In this document: piece by piece, positions 46,422 through 58,980 of the stretch
How the letters are laid out: every line of letters starts with the position of its first letter
Position numbering within the stretch: position 1 is the stretch's first letter
From: Dryomyza anilis
Taxonomy: Eukaryota > Arthropoda > Insecta > Diptera > Dryomyzidae
Direction of reading: 5' to 3'
Length of the DNA: 64,000 nt
NCBI GenBank assembly: GCA_951804985.1
Contig: OX638131.1
Location: forward strand, 104,986,464 to 105,050,463
Position numbers and translations under genes: made by a program
Notes under the pieces: model-generated
Told to the model about the DNA's origin: nothing
Seen by the model: the letters and a program-made list of their open reading frames with translations, nothing else
Databases searched by the model: none

Positions 46422-47066
46422 TATACCCTACACTAAGAGTGAAAGGGTATATTCAGTTTGGTACGTCCTTTGTATATATAGTATATATATTCTTAATCAG
46501 CATGACCCCCTGATTCGATTTAGCTATGTCCGTCTATCTGTTGAAATCAAGATTCCATAAAAACTAGAAAAGATAAATAAATGAAACTCCTAATTTAGAT
46601 TACTTATATATCTCCGCTGTCTGTCAGTGAAAATGGCTAGGTTCGATCCATTTTGACTTGTGATCTGACCACATATGTTCAAATACCTCATATAAAATAT
46701 ACGTCTACTGGTGAATTTTACTTTATACGGACTTTTTGGCTCAAATTGACTTTATACTCAAATATTAAAAAAAAAAAAATGTTTTCGTCAAACGACTCGG
46801 TGTTTCTAAAACAAAATATGGTATCAAATGAAAGGAAATTTTTCAGTGATTGCAAGTTTGTAATTATTTTCAGGATTCGTATACCCTAGTGATCTATGCA
46901 TCACTTTAAATTGTAACCGCACACATTATCGCACATGTGTAGTGTATTTATAGTCAGCTTATATCGAATATAATTTTCATAATGCCTACTAACTTCATCA
47001 AACCAACTATGATAATTTGCCTACTTCAATATTTCCCATGTGACCTAACCTTTCTTACTGTTTTGT
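46422..47066 (+). mobile_element. mini-me-like dipteran repeat, second subfamily
   Basis: Starts 'tataccctacactaagagtg' 'aaagggtatattcagtttgg'. Core 'tatattcttaatcagcatga', then 'gattcgatttagctatgtcc' and 'gtctatctgtt'. Later 'aggattcgtataccctagtg' and 'cccatgtgacctaaccttt'. It matches 49170-49770 closely and the outer pieces at 60255 and 62100-62320. Confidence 0.85.
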
Positions 47067-47470
47067 TTTTAATAATGTTTGTAGTATTTATTATAAACAC
47101 AAAAATACCGACAACGACATTACTACCGTCGAACGCCGAGCGGCATAATTGTTGTTGTATTCAATGATCGTCTTCTCACTCGTTAGTCGTTGCGCTCACT
47201 CACTCACTGCACTCACTGTACTTGTTGAAATTTCAACGAGAGTAGTGTCATTTGGTTCTGTTTCTCAAAGCATTGTGTGCTTTGAAAAACATAAAAAAAT
47301 GACTTCACAACAATAAAACAAATACTACAGTGGAGTGTAGTCGCTGGAAAGACTGCACTATAATACTGTCGACTGTCATTGAAAAATGCACAAAATACTG
47401 TAGAATGCAATAGTGTATTTCTTGCAGAGAAAACTTCAAATACATTTGTGCAGATGAAGTAAACATTTAT
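47067..47470. repeat. Dispersed ~740-bp repeat, second block
   Basis: Matches 8700-9065 ('gtatttattataaacacaaa', 'cgaacgccgagcggcataat', 'cactcactgtacttgttgaa', 'caaatactac', 'tttgtgcagatg'). Confidence 0.75.
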
Positions 47471-49030
47471 ATTTAATTGGTTTTCAAACCCCGTATTTGA
47501 AATTAATTTCCCAATCAATTAACTATTTAAAATATTGCACTTAACACTCGGTTTCATCAGAAATATGAAAAGATAGGGCAGCTGAAAATATTTTTTATTA
47601 TTTTTACATTTTAATTTTTTTGTTATTTTAAAAACTAGCCTCATTATACCTCGTCATGCAATTAGAATATTTGTAATACTTCACACATGCTCGCCACTTC
47701 AATTAGATCTTGAGAACTGATGGTTTCACGAGTTTCACACAAAATACTAATCAAAATAAAATAACAAGACCACACCGTAAAATGAAAACAACTGTCACAA
47801 AAATCGGCCTAAATAAATAAACAATTGCATTAGAAAGAATATTCAAAAAAAAAAAACCCGCAGGACTTTCTTACAACTGCACATTTGAACGGTTTCACAC
47901 TCATATGCAATACACACTAATACACATGAAAAAGAGAACGCAGTACAAAAGGACGTTTGAAATAACAAACGTCCTGATGATGTTGCTGATGATGACGTTG
48001 ATGCAGCCACTTAACTGATCATTGTACATGAAGCAGCGCAAAAACATATGACCCAAAATAAGAATTAAAAATAATGAAACACACATCCGGCAACATTTTA
48101 TGGCAAACCTAAAAAAAACCCAACTTTTAAAAAAATAACCATTGTTTATACAACATTTCTAAAATACGATGCGTTCGTACCACTGTTGGCAATCGTTGGT
48201 TGGTACCGTTTGTCTCATATTCCAAATACAATTTTTGAGTAGTTTGTTTTTTAAATTTCGCAAACCAAACGGGGTTGAAATGAAAAGAATAACAATTGAA
48301 ATTAAACAAAGTAACAATGAAAATATATCCTATAAAAACACAAAGCTAACAATTTTCGTATTTCAAATAAATAGAATATGATAAATTTAGTCTGGGGCGT
48401 TGCCATAGACCCTTCGTTCTCTGAATGTCTCGCGTCGTTTCAACCACGATGACAATTGTAAAATAATTCACATGAGTGACATGGTTTTCGCTTGTGTGAC
48501 GGCTGTCAACAGAGTGTATTTAGAATGGCAATTATGTGCTCAAAGGGATTTAGAATGGTCGCAGAATTGGGGGTCTTTCAGTCTATATATATTTTTTTTA
48601 GAACAGCACTTGCTTGTTGAGTCGAGCGAGGTTGCAATTGTTGTATTCGACAGTGTTTTTTGTAATTAAAATTTTTTGACTCTTTACGGAACGTGAACTT
48701 TGACAAAGGTCAGTATAAGTTCATTAGGCATATTTGAAATAAATCGTACAGATTGAAATACCTGGGCAACTTTAATGATATAAATGTCATTAACTCTAAA
48801 ATGTTGCGTTCGCAGTGAATTCTTATTTAATTTAGGAAGTACATATACCATCTTAGCTACAAATCAAAAGGGGTTATCGAAAGGATGATATTCTATTAAA
48901 AATGCCGTTTTTGTTTTTATTATTATTTAAAATATATATTTAATATTGATTTTAAGTATTTCTTTTCGATACACAATTTAATTCCTTGTGAGAAATGTGT
49001 GTCTTCACCAAAATTCGAAAAACCACAGAA
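47471..49030. other. Intergenic
   Basis: A somewhat more complex stretch at 47930-48700 contains 'aatgtcacatgagtgacat'-like words but no supported gene. The rest is A+T-rich. Confidence 0.4.
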
Positions 49031-49034
49031 ATTT

Positions 49035-50465
49035 AGTAAAACATTTTTTTTAATTTTTTGTTATTTTGGTTTACTTATCAATTAGTATTATGTATATATA
49101 TTTTGATTTGGACAACTTACTGAATTATATATACGGATTTTATGTATATCCTGACCAAAATGAAAATATTTTTATACCCTACACTAAGAGTGAAAGGGTA
49201 TATTCAGTTTGGTACGCCGTTTGTAACACCCAGAAGGAAGGATCTCCGGAAGCATCTATGGAAAAGTATATATATTATTGATCAGCATGACCTCCTGAGT
49301 CGATTTAGCGATGTCCGTCTGTCTGTCTTTATGTTGAAATCCCTACTACTTAAGCAATTGATGAGTTAGAAAAATGAAATACCTCATTTTAAATTTACAT
49401 CTACAGATCAATTTTACTGTATACGTGCCTAGATAAACTTTTTTGATCAATTATATATTGAAGTCATGCTCAAATACATGAAAATAATGTTTTCCGCCGA
49501 TACGACTTGTGGTTCCCAAAAAAAAAATCGAAATTCGGTACACCAACCATTTGTAAATATGGGTATCAAATGAATGGAAATTCTTCAGCGATTGAAATTT
49601 TGTAAATATTTTCAGGATTCGTATACCCTGGTGACCAATATACCACTTTGAATGGTAACCACACATATGTGTAGGGTATTTATAGTCGGATTAGATCGAC
49701 TATAATTTTGATAATCATAATAACACCAAATTTAAAATTTCCCATGTGATCTAACCTTCCCAACTGGTTGTTTTTTGTATGGGTAAAAGATCAAATAGTG
49801 ATATAGATGCATTAATCGTTCCTTTTTAAAGCACCTATCGATTGGCATCATTATTTAAAAATTATTTTTAAATAATTTTCGAATTTTTGTTATTCGCAAG
49901 TAAAATATTTGGTGATACCAATCGAAAGGTGCATTAAAAACAAACAATTAACGCATTTACCCTACTATTTTATCTCTGCAAGAGGTTATCGCTTGCAAAT
50001 TGCAAAATTCGAAAAATTGAAAAATCTGTTCGTGCCAAAAGGGCGAATATTTTAGTTTTTTTGCCATAACTTTTTATTAGTAGAAGATAAAATAGTAGTG
50101 TAAAGCAATTAATGGTTTGCTTTTAAAGCTCCTATCGACTGGCATCATTCTATTTTTTTTTTTTTTTTAATTTTTGTTATTATTAAGAAAATTATTTTTT
50201 AAATAATAATGCCAATCGGTAGGTGCTTTAAAAATAAACAATTCATGCCTTTACACAGTTATTTAATATTTAAAAAATTATGGCAAAAAAAACATAAAGA
50301 TTCGCCCTTTTGGAATGACAAGATTTTCAATTTATCAAATTCGCCCTTTTGGTTTGGTCTTTTGTGACTAGAAATATCATCCAACAAAACCGATTTTGGC
50401 ACAGTATACTTGAGGAAAAACTACATTCAAAAATGTCAAAAATTACAAATATTTGGGTTGATAGT
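49035..50465 (-). mobile_element. Foldback 'attcgcccttttgg' element, inverse copy interrupted by a mini-me
   Basis: 49035-49168 is the reverse complement of 31375-31500, and 49775-50465 that of about 30710-31370 ('cctttttaaagcacctatcg', 'attggcatcattatttaaaa', 'cgtgccaaaagggcgaat', 'cacagtatacttgagg'). The sequence between is a separate mini-me-like insertion. The right half keeps the foldback structure. The outermost terminal repeat is not found on the left side. Confidence 0.75.
49169..49774 (+). mobile_element. mini-me-like repeat inside a foldback element
   Basis: Starts 'ataccctacactaagagtga', with 'tttgtaacacccagaaggaa', core 'tattattgatcagcatgacc' 'tcctgagtcgatttagcgat' and 'gtccgtctgtctgtctttat'. 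It ends 'gtgatctaaccttcccaact'. The foldback sequence resumes immediately on the right. Confidence 0.88.
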
Positions 50466-52989
50466 TCACATTAAAAACTTTTTATATTAAAACATATTTT
50501 TTATATCATTTTCATATCAAGAATTTATCAAACATTAATCGAATTCAAAAATTATAGTAAAATGTTTTTTATTTAGTCAAATTATTTTCTTTTTTTATGA
50601 GTTTTCAATTATCATTTTTTTTTATCGAATCAGCAAGTAGCTAAAATGCCATTTAAAGATTTCAAAATTAGTTTTATATTTTCTACGAAAACTATTTAAA
50701 TAAAATTTACTAAAACCTAACTATAATTAATTGTTTTGGTCTTAAACGTTTTGTGCATTTTCAAGTAGAAGTCGCCGCCGGAACACCCACTCCGACTAAA
50801 ACTCATTAAATAGCATTACACGATTGCAATAATCATTAAAAACTACAAGAATAACCATTAATACCTAAATTACACAAAACATATTTCGAGTTTTATAACT
50901 TATTAATATAAATATTAAGGAAATCTGGCGCTACACGTAGCAAAGCACACAGACGATCGGACCTCGGTTTAAAATAAATAATAATTTACCAGAAAAAAAG
51001 CATTAAGATGGGTACAAATTTTGAACATAAATCGTGTCATTATTTTATATGTGTTACTTATACAAAAACATAATATTTTTTTTATGACTTCTTATTGTAA
51101 TTACATGAAAATTTGTGAGGTAATAAATTTTATGACTTTCTACGAAATCATAAAAATTATTACTACAAACAATAAACACAATTTGTATGTGGTATAATGA
51201 AAACCAAAGTGCATGTGGTGGGTACAACGTGTAATAACATGGTTTCTTATCAATTTGCTGGGATCTGGGACGGGGTATGGCTGGCTGCTGGCGACGAGCC
51301 TACGCCGGTAGCCGTTGGTCGCTGAATCTAGTGACTGCCACGCTTCCTACATAAACTATGCGCATTCTTTAATTTCTATGTTAATCGCTGCGGATTTTCG
51401 TAGAAATCATCGAATTGTACATCGTGAAAGAGTAAAACGAGTTCGGGGAAGTCGAGGAGCTGACGCGCGCGCGACACTTGGTACGTGGCATAATTTTATT
51501 AATAATGGATTTTTTCTAATAATGAAAATGTCCAAAGCATAAAATTTCATAATAAAATACATTTTCTATTTGCTGTCAATGGCGGCGCTGAGACACCTAC
51601 TAATTTATGTGGTAATTTTTAGAAATAATAAACATAATACATATCGTTTTTGACATACTTTGGCTGTTGGTTCTATTAAGGTAAAGGTTTCTGAGAATTG
51701 GAACAATTGTATTTCATTCATTAATATTTATATTTTTCGATTGTTGGATTGAAAGAGTTTTTTTTTTATTATGCAGGCAATATAAGTTTATACAAATTGT
51801 TTTATTGCTTGAAAGAAATAAAATAATATGCAATATGAAATTTTCAGAAATCACATAAAATTTGTTATAATATATACGCATAACAGATATCTTAAATTAT
51901 GAATTTTGTATTTTTTAATTTAACTTGTATCATTTATTAGAGTTTTGTCAAATTGTCAATCACTATAAAATCTTCGAAACTACAATTTTTTCCACTTTAA
52001 GTAATACACGATTCTTTTAGTTTCTATAGGTGAAAATTTTCAACTGCGTCTATCACGTTAACTATTTTGTCTAATTATGTATTCATTTAGAAAACATTTT
52101 CCAAATACTGGCGCCTCTTCACTGACGCCATTTACGTCGGTCGATTGTAATTATTGTTGCTGCTTTTATAGGCAACTAATCGACAATCGTTCGTATCTCT
52201 GTAATAGGCTACTTTGGTATTTATTAATTAAGCGACGGTATGTGTTGTTGCTGGTATTACTATTATAAGTAGTTGTTGTAGTTTTTGTCATTGTCATTTG
52301 TAGCTGGACAGTTTAATTGTGGAAAATTGATGATAATTACATTTCGAAATGCAGACAACTACATAAGTATTATGTACTGAAATACAGTCCGTACAACAAC
52401 AAAATATCTGGGGGTTTAACAGACGTACCATATTTTCGTATGGAATTTGCATATATTTAAATAATAATGTAGAGAGTTGTGTGTGTTTGTTGAATTGGGG
52501 AAAATCTTATTAAAACTATTTGTAGTAGATGTTTTTTCATTAGAGCTGAAGAACAATACTAGAAATTTCAATACTTTTCAAAACCGGTGAAATTGTATAA
52601 ACTTTTATTTTCGAGCAAATTTTATTTCTATTTCTGGAATAAAAATTTCATCTGTGCCTCCAGCATCAGCTCAAATTTAAAATTTGGAATCTATGGAGTT
52701 CCCCCTCCAATATCATCAAACCGTGGTATCTTATGATATTTGGAGACAAAGTTGTCGACAGTCAAATAGTGGGAAATTGGCATAGAATGAAAATTTCAAT
52801 GCTGAATGATAAGACTATCACATTTTTAAGGAATTTTTTAGGCAGCCAAAGCTAAAAATTGACAAAACCTGTCTATTTCCTGCTATAGGGTGAAACAATA
52901 TGGTATAGAAATGGTAAGAGAATTGGTAAAGTGCTAAAAATTATTATTTTCATAAATACATCTATTTCTGCAGTTTAATTTTTATTTGT
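50466..52989. other. Intergenic with small G+C-richer islands
   Basis: 51220-51540 (gtatggctggctgctggcga, gtcgaggagctgacgcgcgc) and 52080-52320 are more complex than the A+T-rich rest. Open frames there have no domain. No gene recognised. Confidence 0.4.
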
Positions 52990-54296
52990 AGGGGAACCTC
53001 AGTTAAAGTGGGACATGGGGTATTGTAGGAAATTGTAATTTTTGAACAGATTTTTGTACTTAGAAATATAAAAACCATTGTCAAGTGTTTCTTAATATGG
53101 CATCATCTTTTTTATTCGAGGTTTTAATAAAATTAATACATTTTTAATGCACTTCGAGAAAAAGTGGCAAAAAAAGAAATGTATTTGAATGTTTTTTAGA
53201 GTGTTGGGGCCCTATTCTCGTTTGATGAGAAATATGAAATGATAATGAAAATGAGACAAAAACTATTTTTTATATTAAGTATTAGAATTATGTCATTTTA
53301 ACACTCATTTTATATTTCTCATCAAATGATAATAGGGCCCCAGGTCAATCAAAAAGTGAGGACGTATGTCGTTTTTAATAAAGACGAACTACTCAACCAA
53401 TTGTTTAAAATTATCGCACATTACTTAAATAATATTGGTTAAATGGTGCTAAGTTATGATCAAAATGCGATATTTGGGCAAAGTGGGAAACACTTTCTGG
53501 GGTAAAGATGGAAATTTAATATAAACAATGTTTGTCGTAATTGTAGTGAACATATTATGTTATATAAACTATTTAATTCTATTTAAAAAAAACTTCAATC
53601 ATGGCCACAAACTAATGAAAAGCTAAATTTACCTGAGATAAGATCTGACTTTCAGAAGAAAGCCGAGAAGCGAACCTTTATCAGGAACAATAATACATCG
53701 GTAAATTTCATCAACTTCTTTTAAAAAAATAAGTATTTTATACAATTTCCATTGATAAAATACCAAATAAATCAAATTTCAACAATTCAGTGAACTGCAA
53801 TATATTTAAATGGCCTGTATACTTGAAATGTGCGATTTTGAAGAGCAACAACTACACCTGTGTCAATTATCACTCAGAATATTCTGACTAAAAGTAAAGT
53901 ACAATTTTTTTTATATTTTCTTTACGCTACTACTGAGGTATTTATGAATTTAAACTTTTTTTCTTGCATTAACATTCATTTTACCATATTATATTTAAAA
54001 TTTATTAAATTTAAGTTTATAAAATTTATTATATTTATAAAAATAAAATATGAAAAAGACTACAATAGCATTTTGGTGAAAATTTGGAAGTTTCCCAGTT
54101 TATCCCAACATCTTTCAAGAAGTCAAAAATTGAGCTGCTATGAAATGAATATAAATAGTATTCTGTTAATGCAAAAAGTTAGATCATGAATCAGACTATG
54201 GAATAGACCCTTAAAATATTATAATACATTATTATTATAGTGAAGTTTTTTAGAAGAACATCGAAGCGTGTACCCTTTACATTAGGCTCCCCTGTA
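52989..54296 (+). mobile_element. Decayed DNA transposon, possibly pogo-like
   Basis: Inverted ends: left GGGGAACCTCAGTTAAAGTG (52991), right, read inward, CAGGGGAGCCTAATGTAAAG (54294). TA on both outer sides fits a TA target duplication, and the CAG start fits pogo-type ends. Inside, on the plus strand, broken frames read RTYVVFNKDELLNQLFKIIA (from about 53360) and, about 260 bp later, LTFRRKP and NTSVNFINFF in different frames. This order and spacing recalls the CENP-B-type DNA-binding region of pogo/Tigger/jerky proteins. No catalytic domain is visible. A 136-bp MITE is nested near the left end. Confidence 0.5.
53206..53341. mobile_element. 136-bp palindromic MITE, GGGGCCCTATT ends
   Basis: The left arm starts GGGGCCCTATTCTCGTTTGA and runs about 37 bp. 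Its complement at 53305-53341 matches with about four mismatches. There is a short loop and no coding. No target duplication is obvious. It lies inside the decayed transposon. Confidence 0.8.
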
Positions 54297-54612
54297 TTTT
54301 ACTAGCACATATGGACATTTTTGACACACCAATCGACATTAAATGCACTTTGCAAATATCACCACACATTTGTCAGGCAATCGGAAGAAAGAATTATATC
54401 AAAAACTGCACTGAAACTACTATTTTTGCTATTAAAATTAGTCAATAGAATACATTATTATTTTAATAGGTAAATCTCATTTAATACTACAAATTACTAT
54501 TAATTACTATTAAATTGTTTTCGTGTTTAAATAAAAATATTTATTTTATAAATACTATTGAATCAATAACTGTCATATTGACCAATATTAATAGAATTTT
54601 TTTCTGTGTGCA
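54297..54612. other. A+T-rich spacer
   Basis: Nothing recognised. Confidence 0.35.
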
Positions 54613-54624
54613 TAATTAATAATG

Positions 54625-54964
54625 CATAATTAATAATCGTAGCCGCGGTAGCTCAGTGGTTAGTGCGTTGGACTGCGAGCCGAAAGGTCCCCGGTTCAAA
54701 CCTGGACTGGGGCTAACAACATCTTTTCATAGAAACATTTTTCTATACCGCGCTACCTCTCGGCAGTAAATGGCAAACCTCCGAGAGTAAAACCATTGCC
54801 TATGAAAAAGCTCTCACCCGCCGTTCGGATTCGGCAATAAACTGTAGGTCCCACCACTTTGAGTACAAATATAACACGCACACCTTAAATTGGTGAGAGA
54901 GCTCGGCCGAAGTTCTATACAGGACTGTAGCGCCAAACTATTATTATTATTATAATTAATAAAA
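54625..54964 (+). mobile_element. Full-length tRNA-derived SINE
   Basis: The head starts at 54642 with box A TAGCTCAGTGG and box B GGTTCAAACC. The body is nearly identical to the copy at 22775. The tail is (tta)n from about 54939. An 'ataattaataa' direct repeat on both sides (about 54626 and 54952) looks like the target duplication. The near-identity of two copies 32 kb apart points to recent activity. Confidence 0.93.
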
Positions 54965-56700
54965 CAGTTAATTTTTAATGCGCCTTATTATATATAATAG
55001 CGGAACCTATAAGTATGTATTGATCCGTATTACTATTTATTTGGAATAATGGAATTAAAATCAGTTTTTAATATATTTTTTCAATATTTTCCAAATCATA
55101 ATTTAAAACGAATAAAATATTGTTAGTGTAATGCATAATTTACATATAGAAAATCAGACTTTTCACACCTCTTTACAATAGTATATACCACATTTAATGT
55201 TCGTTAAAATTTACAATAATTTAGTATGATTTTATTTATTACTGTGTCAGGTGCCTTGTTAGAGATTTGATGTATAATTTATTTCCTTTAATAAATACCA
55301 AAGGTTAAATAAAATGATTTTTACATTAAGTAAATAGAGTTCTTACCACCAACGAATTTAATTATGTGTATACCCATGCGAGCACTCGTAGAATGATGCA
55401 CAAAACGAACACGTTTCTGTTCGTTTTTAAGTTTTTTTGCCACATAGTGAGACGCTCATAATTATAGGAGAAAACACATTGAAATTATAGTAATTTCACT
55501 ATTAGTAAATATTATAAAACTAATGTATGAGATACTACAAATTTAATAGTATTTCTTATAATTTTAATATTTTTCATTCAATAATAATAAAAATATTAAA
55601 TTAATGATACTGAATTTTTCAAATACCATTAAAGTCACTAGAAAACTTTAGTATTAATATGAAAAACGACTGAAGCATATACCATAAAATCAGTGGTCGT
55701 ACCATTAGGTAAAAATGGGACATACTATTCTAATTGTAGCATTGATTTATATTTGTGTGTCTTTTTACGCAAACATAAGAGAAATATTCTTTGTGTTAAT
55801 TCACATAAACAACAAAATACCTAAAAAAATGCGACGTCCTTTAAAATAATATTGCGTATTAAATTAAACTTTGTACTGCTCACTTTATAGTCGAAAAAAT
55901 AGATTATTTTCATCAGAATGCAGAATTAAGCAAAGAATTTCTTTTGAAAAATATTATATATTTAAGATGAGTACATGAACTAAAACACATACTGCTAATT
56001 TGCATTCATACACATTTCAACATAAATTGTTTTGAAAAAAATGTTCATTGAATACTTTTAATATTTTATATATATGCATCTAAAAATATGTTTCTGTAGT
56101 ATCATTTTCTATATATAAAAATTTTTGTTTGCCTTGTTGTTTAAAATTTATGAACGTTTTCAGAATGGACTGTTACGTTACATTATTTGGAAGTAAATTT
56201 AACGTTGCCTTACATTATTGAAAAAGTCTGCTATTCTGGTCGACTATTCTAAACGTACAGTTCATAACTTCTTAGCTTAAGAATGAAAGTACTAAATTAA
56301 ATATAAATTTATATAGCAGCAAAAAGTTCGGACCGTCATGTTACCAAAAAAAAGACTGTTATATTATGCGTCCGATTAATTGTTTAGAAAAAAGTATAAA
56401 AATGATGTATTGGTTAAATTTCACAATAGATAACATTTATGATAAGACATTCAAGAAGTTCCACAAAATTGACAATAAAATCGTAGAAATCAACGATACT
56501 CTAATGATTCATGAAACTTATGGTTTCTTTTTTTGCATTTTGGTACAAATACGAAAACAAATGATTTCTTAATTTTAAAATTATGATAATTTAAAAAAGG
56601 ACACATTTGATTGTTTGGTACTTTTTAGGAGGACAGCGTATGGAAAAGTAGGACTGTCCTCCCAAATGAATTTCTATAGATAGATTTACTGTTGTACTGT
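54965..56700. other. A+T-rich intergenic spacer
   Basis: Short open frames only. No gene, RNA or clear repeat recognised. Confidence 0.45.
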
Positions 56701-56701
56701 A

Positions 56702-57107
56702 TATTCTATTCTATTCTATTCTATTCTATTCTATTCTATTCTATTCTATTCTATTCTATTCTATTCGATTCTATTCTATTCTATTCTATTCTATTCTATT
56801 CTATTCTATTCTATTCTATTCTATTCTATTCTATTCTATTCTATTCTATTCTATTCTATTCTATTCTATTCTATTCTATTCTATTCTATTCTATTCTATT
56901 CTATTCTATTCTATTCTATTCTATTCTATTCTATTCTATTCTATTCTATTCTATTCTATTCTATTCTATTCTATTCTATTCTATTCTATTCTATTCTATT
57001 CTATTCTATTCTATTCTATTCTATTCTATTCTATTCTATTCTATTCTATTCTATTCTATTCTATTCTATTCTATTCTATTCTATTCTATTCTATTCTATT
57101 CTATTCT
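56702..57107 (+). repeat. (TTCTA)n pentanucleotide array, ~81 units
   Basis: Near-perfect tandem ATTCT/TTCTA over about 405 bp with a single substitution (ttcga near 56766). Because 15 bases (three units) contain no stop, it yields a spurious 185-residue frame of repeated YSILF. It is not a gene. Confidence 0.98.
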
Positions 57108-58980
57108 ACCCTTTCCTTCCAATTTAAAAATTTTTATTTTAATTTTAAAACAAAAAGTAAGTAATCATTTTCCATACATAACCCTAGTACATTTTGTACT
57201 TAGAATATCTTATATGAAAATTCCGGCGGATACCATTAATAACATTTAAATAAAATAATAAATTAAAGCGAAACATTAAACAGATTAATGTTTCATAATT
57301 AAGTTTATTTGAAAAAAAAAACCTCAAACTATTTTGAATCAAAGGGAGTAACCAAAAATAAAATACCACTTAAACACATGTTAGCATTTATTAGAGAGAA
57401 AGGATACTTAAAATATACCATGAAAATGATTATCCTAACAGCAAAATCACTAATCACCGCAACAAGTATGTTATTATGAGTGAAGCCTTAAGGTGTTTAC
57501 CGTGCTCTATATATAATATATACGATTTCTAGCAAAAACCCTTGAAACAAAAACATTTCTTGAAACGGATACAAACGGGAAACTATCAAAATACTCAATC
57601 TCAAATAAATATCTGGTGAGGAAATCGTTTTGTGCACGCCTCAACATCAAACTCCATAATAAAAGTACCCACAGAAGCCTATAATTATATCGATATAATC
57701 GACAGGGTGCTCACATAAAAGGCGTTGGCGGCGTTTACCTAGAAAATCAGTACCACTAAACAAAAAAAAACAAAAAAAAGCAGAACATGAAAACCACATT
57801 AACAATGAAAGCCGTTTAGGCAGCCAACAACTGTTTTTAGTAGGTTCATTTTTTTTTTTTTGGTTTGCTCTGTGGTCTTTTAACTAACTTAAAATGAGAA
57901 TATCTTCTTACAAAAGGGCGGACAAAAATGATTAAACGATCGCAACTCGTCAAAGTAATTGGGCACCGCGCTTTGTAGCCTCAATTTTTTCCAAATCTTT
58001 CTTTGCAAATGCTGCTTGATGCTTTTGTGCTCGATTCTTGCTTCAATCTTGCTTAAATCTTGCTTGAATATTGCTGCTGCCGCACTGAAAATATGGCGCC
58101 TCAAACTTTTAACAAATTAATATTAAATTACACCAAAGAAATGTTCGGTGTGGATCAATGAATATAGGATCCATTGTTGAATGCAAACATTTGATGAAAA
58201 TTAATGATGATCTACTACTTTTGTGGCCATCATTATTGTGTCTGGAATAGGCGAGAAATTAACATCAACAAAATGTCAGAGTCTGTCAGTTGTTTGGGTT
58301 CTTTATCGCCGCTGGAGATGGGGTCTTTTTTTGAATGTATGCGGATGATGTTCTTGTTGATAATGATGGTGATTTTCAATACAGTGGTGGACACGCAGAC
58401 AATGGACGACGTGTTCCTTTAACAAGTTGTATTTATGAATGACTTGTTTGGCGCCAAATAACACGAACACGAAGCAGTGATTAAGAACAGCCAGCCTTGG
58501 TAGAATATTTATGATTTTTGATGGTTTTTGGGAAGACTTTTAATTTTCGAGTTAAACAAATTAATGGCTAAAGAAGGGCGGTATTTCTTGAGCTGCATTT
58601 AATTGCAGTAACCGAAAAAATAACGAAGCATTTTGAGAACATTGAGTTGGTCGAATATTTATAGAAAATTACGGTATTTATTAAATTAGTTCTGATAAAA
58701 TCTTTAGACAAGAAAAGAAAAAAGGAAAAAAAGAAAGGGTTAATGTTTAAATATATTCAGTTTAGTAGAATATCGAAAATGTTACCAAAATCTAACATTG
58801 GAACAATTCCTAAATGATTCATGCGCTCCATTTTTTTTCGATATCACAAAGATTATGTGGCGAGAAGCCGAACCGTTTTTCCGTTCTTCGATGATCGTTT
58901 TTTTTTCGAACTAATTTCGATAAAAAAATTCGATATTATTGCATGACATGCTACGATATTTTTCGAATCAATCTCGATAT
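57108..58980. other. Intergenic with a G+C-richer island
   Basis: 57640-58450 is more complex (aggcgttggcggcgtttacc, cttgcttaaatcttgcttga repeated about four times near 58030-58070). No supported gene. The rest is A+T-rich, with a ttttttcgat-rich stretch at 58830-58980. Confidence 0.4.

Noticed and set aside
53860..54189. 109-residue frame as a transposase
   Set aside because: Phe/Ile/Lys-rich from A+T composition. It carries no DDE/D motifs, although it sits within inverted ends of a transposon.
56692..57249. 185-residue frame of repeated YSILF
   Set aside because: Direct translation of the (TTCTA)n microsatellite.
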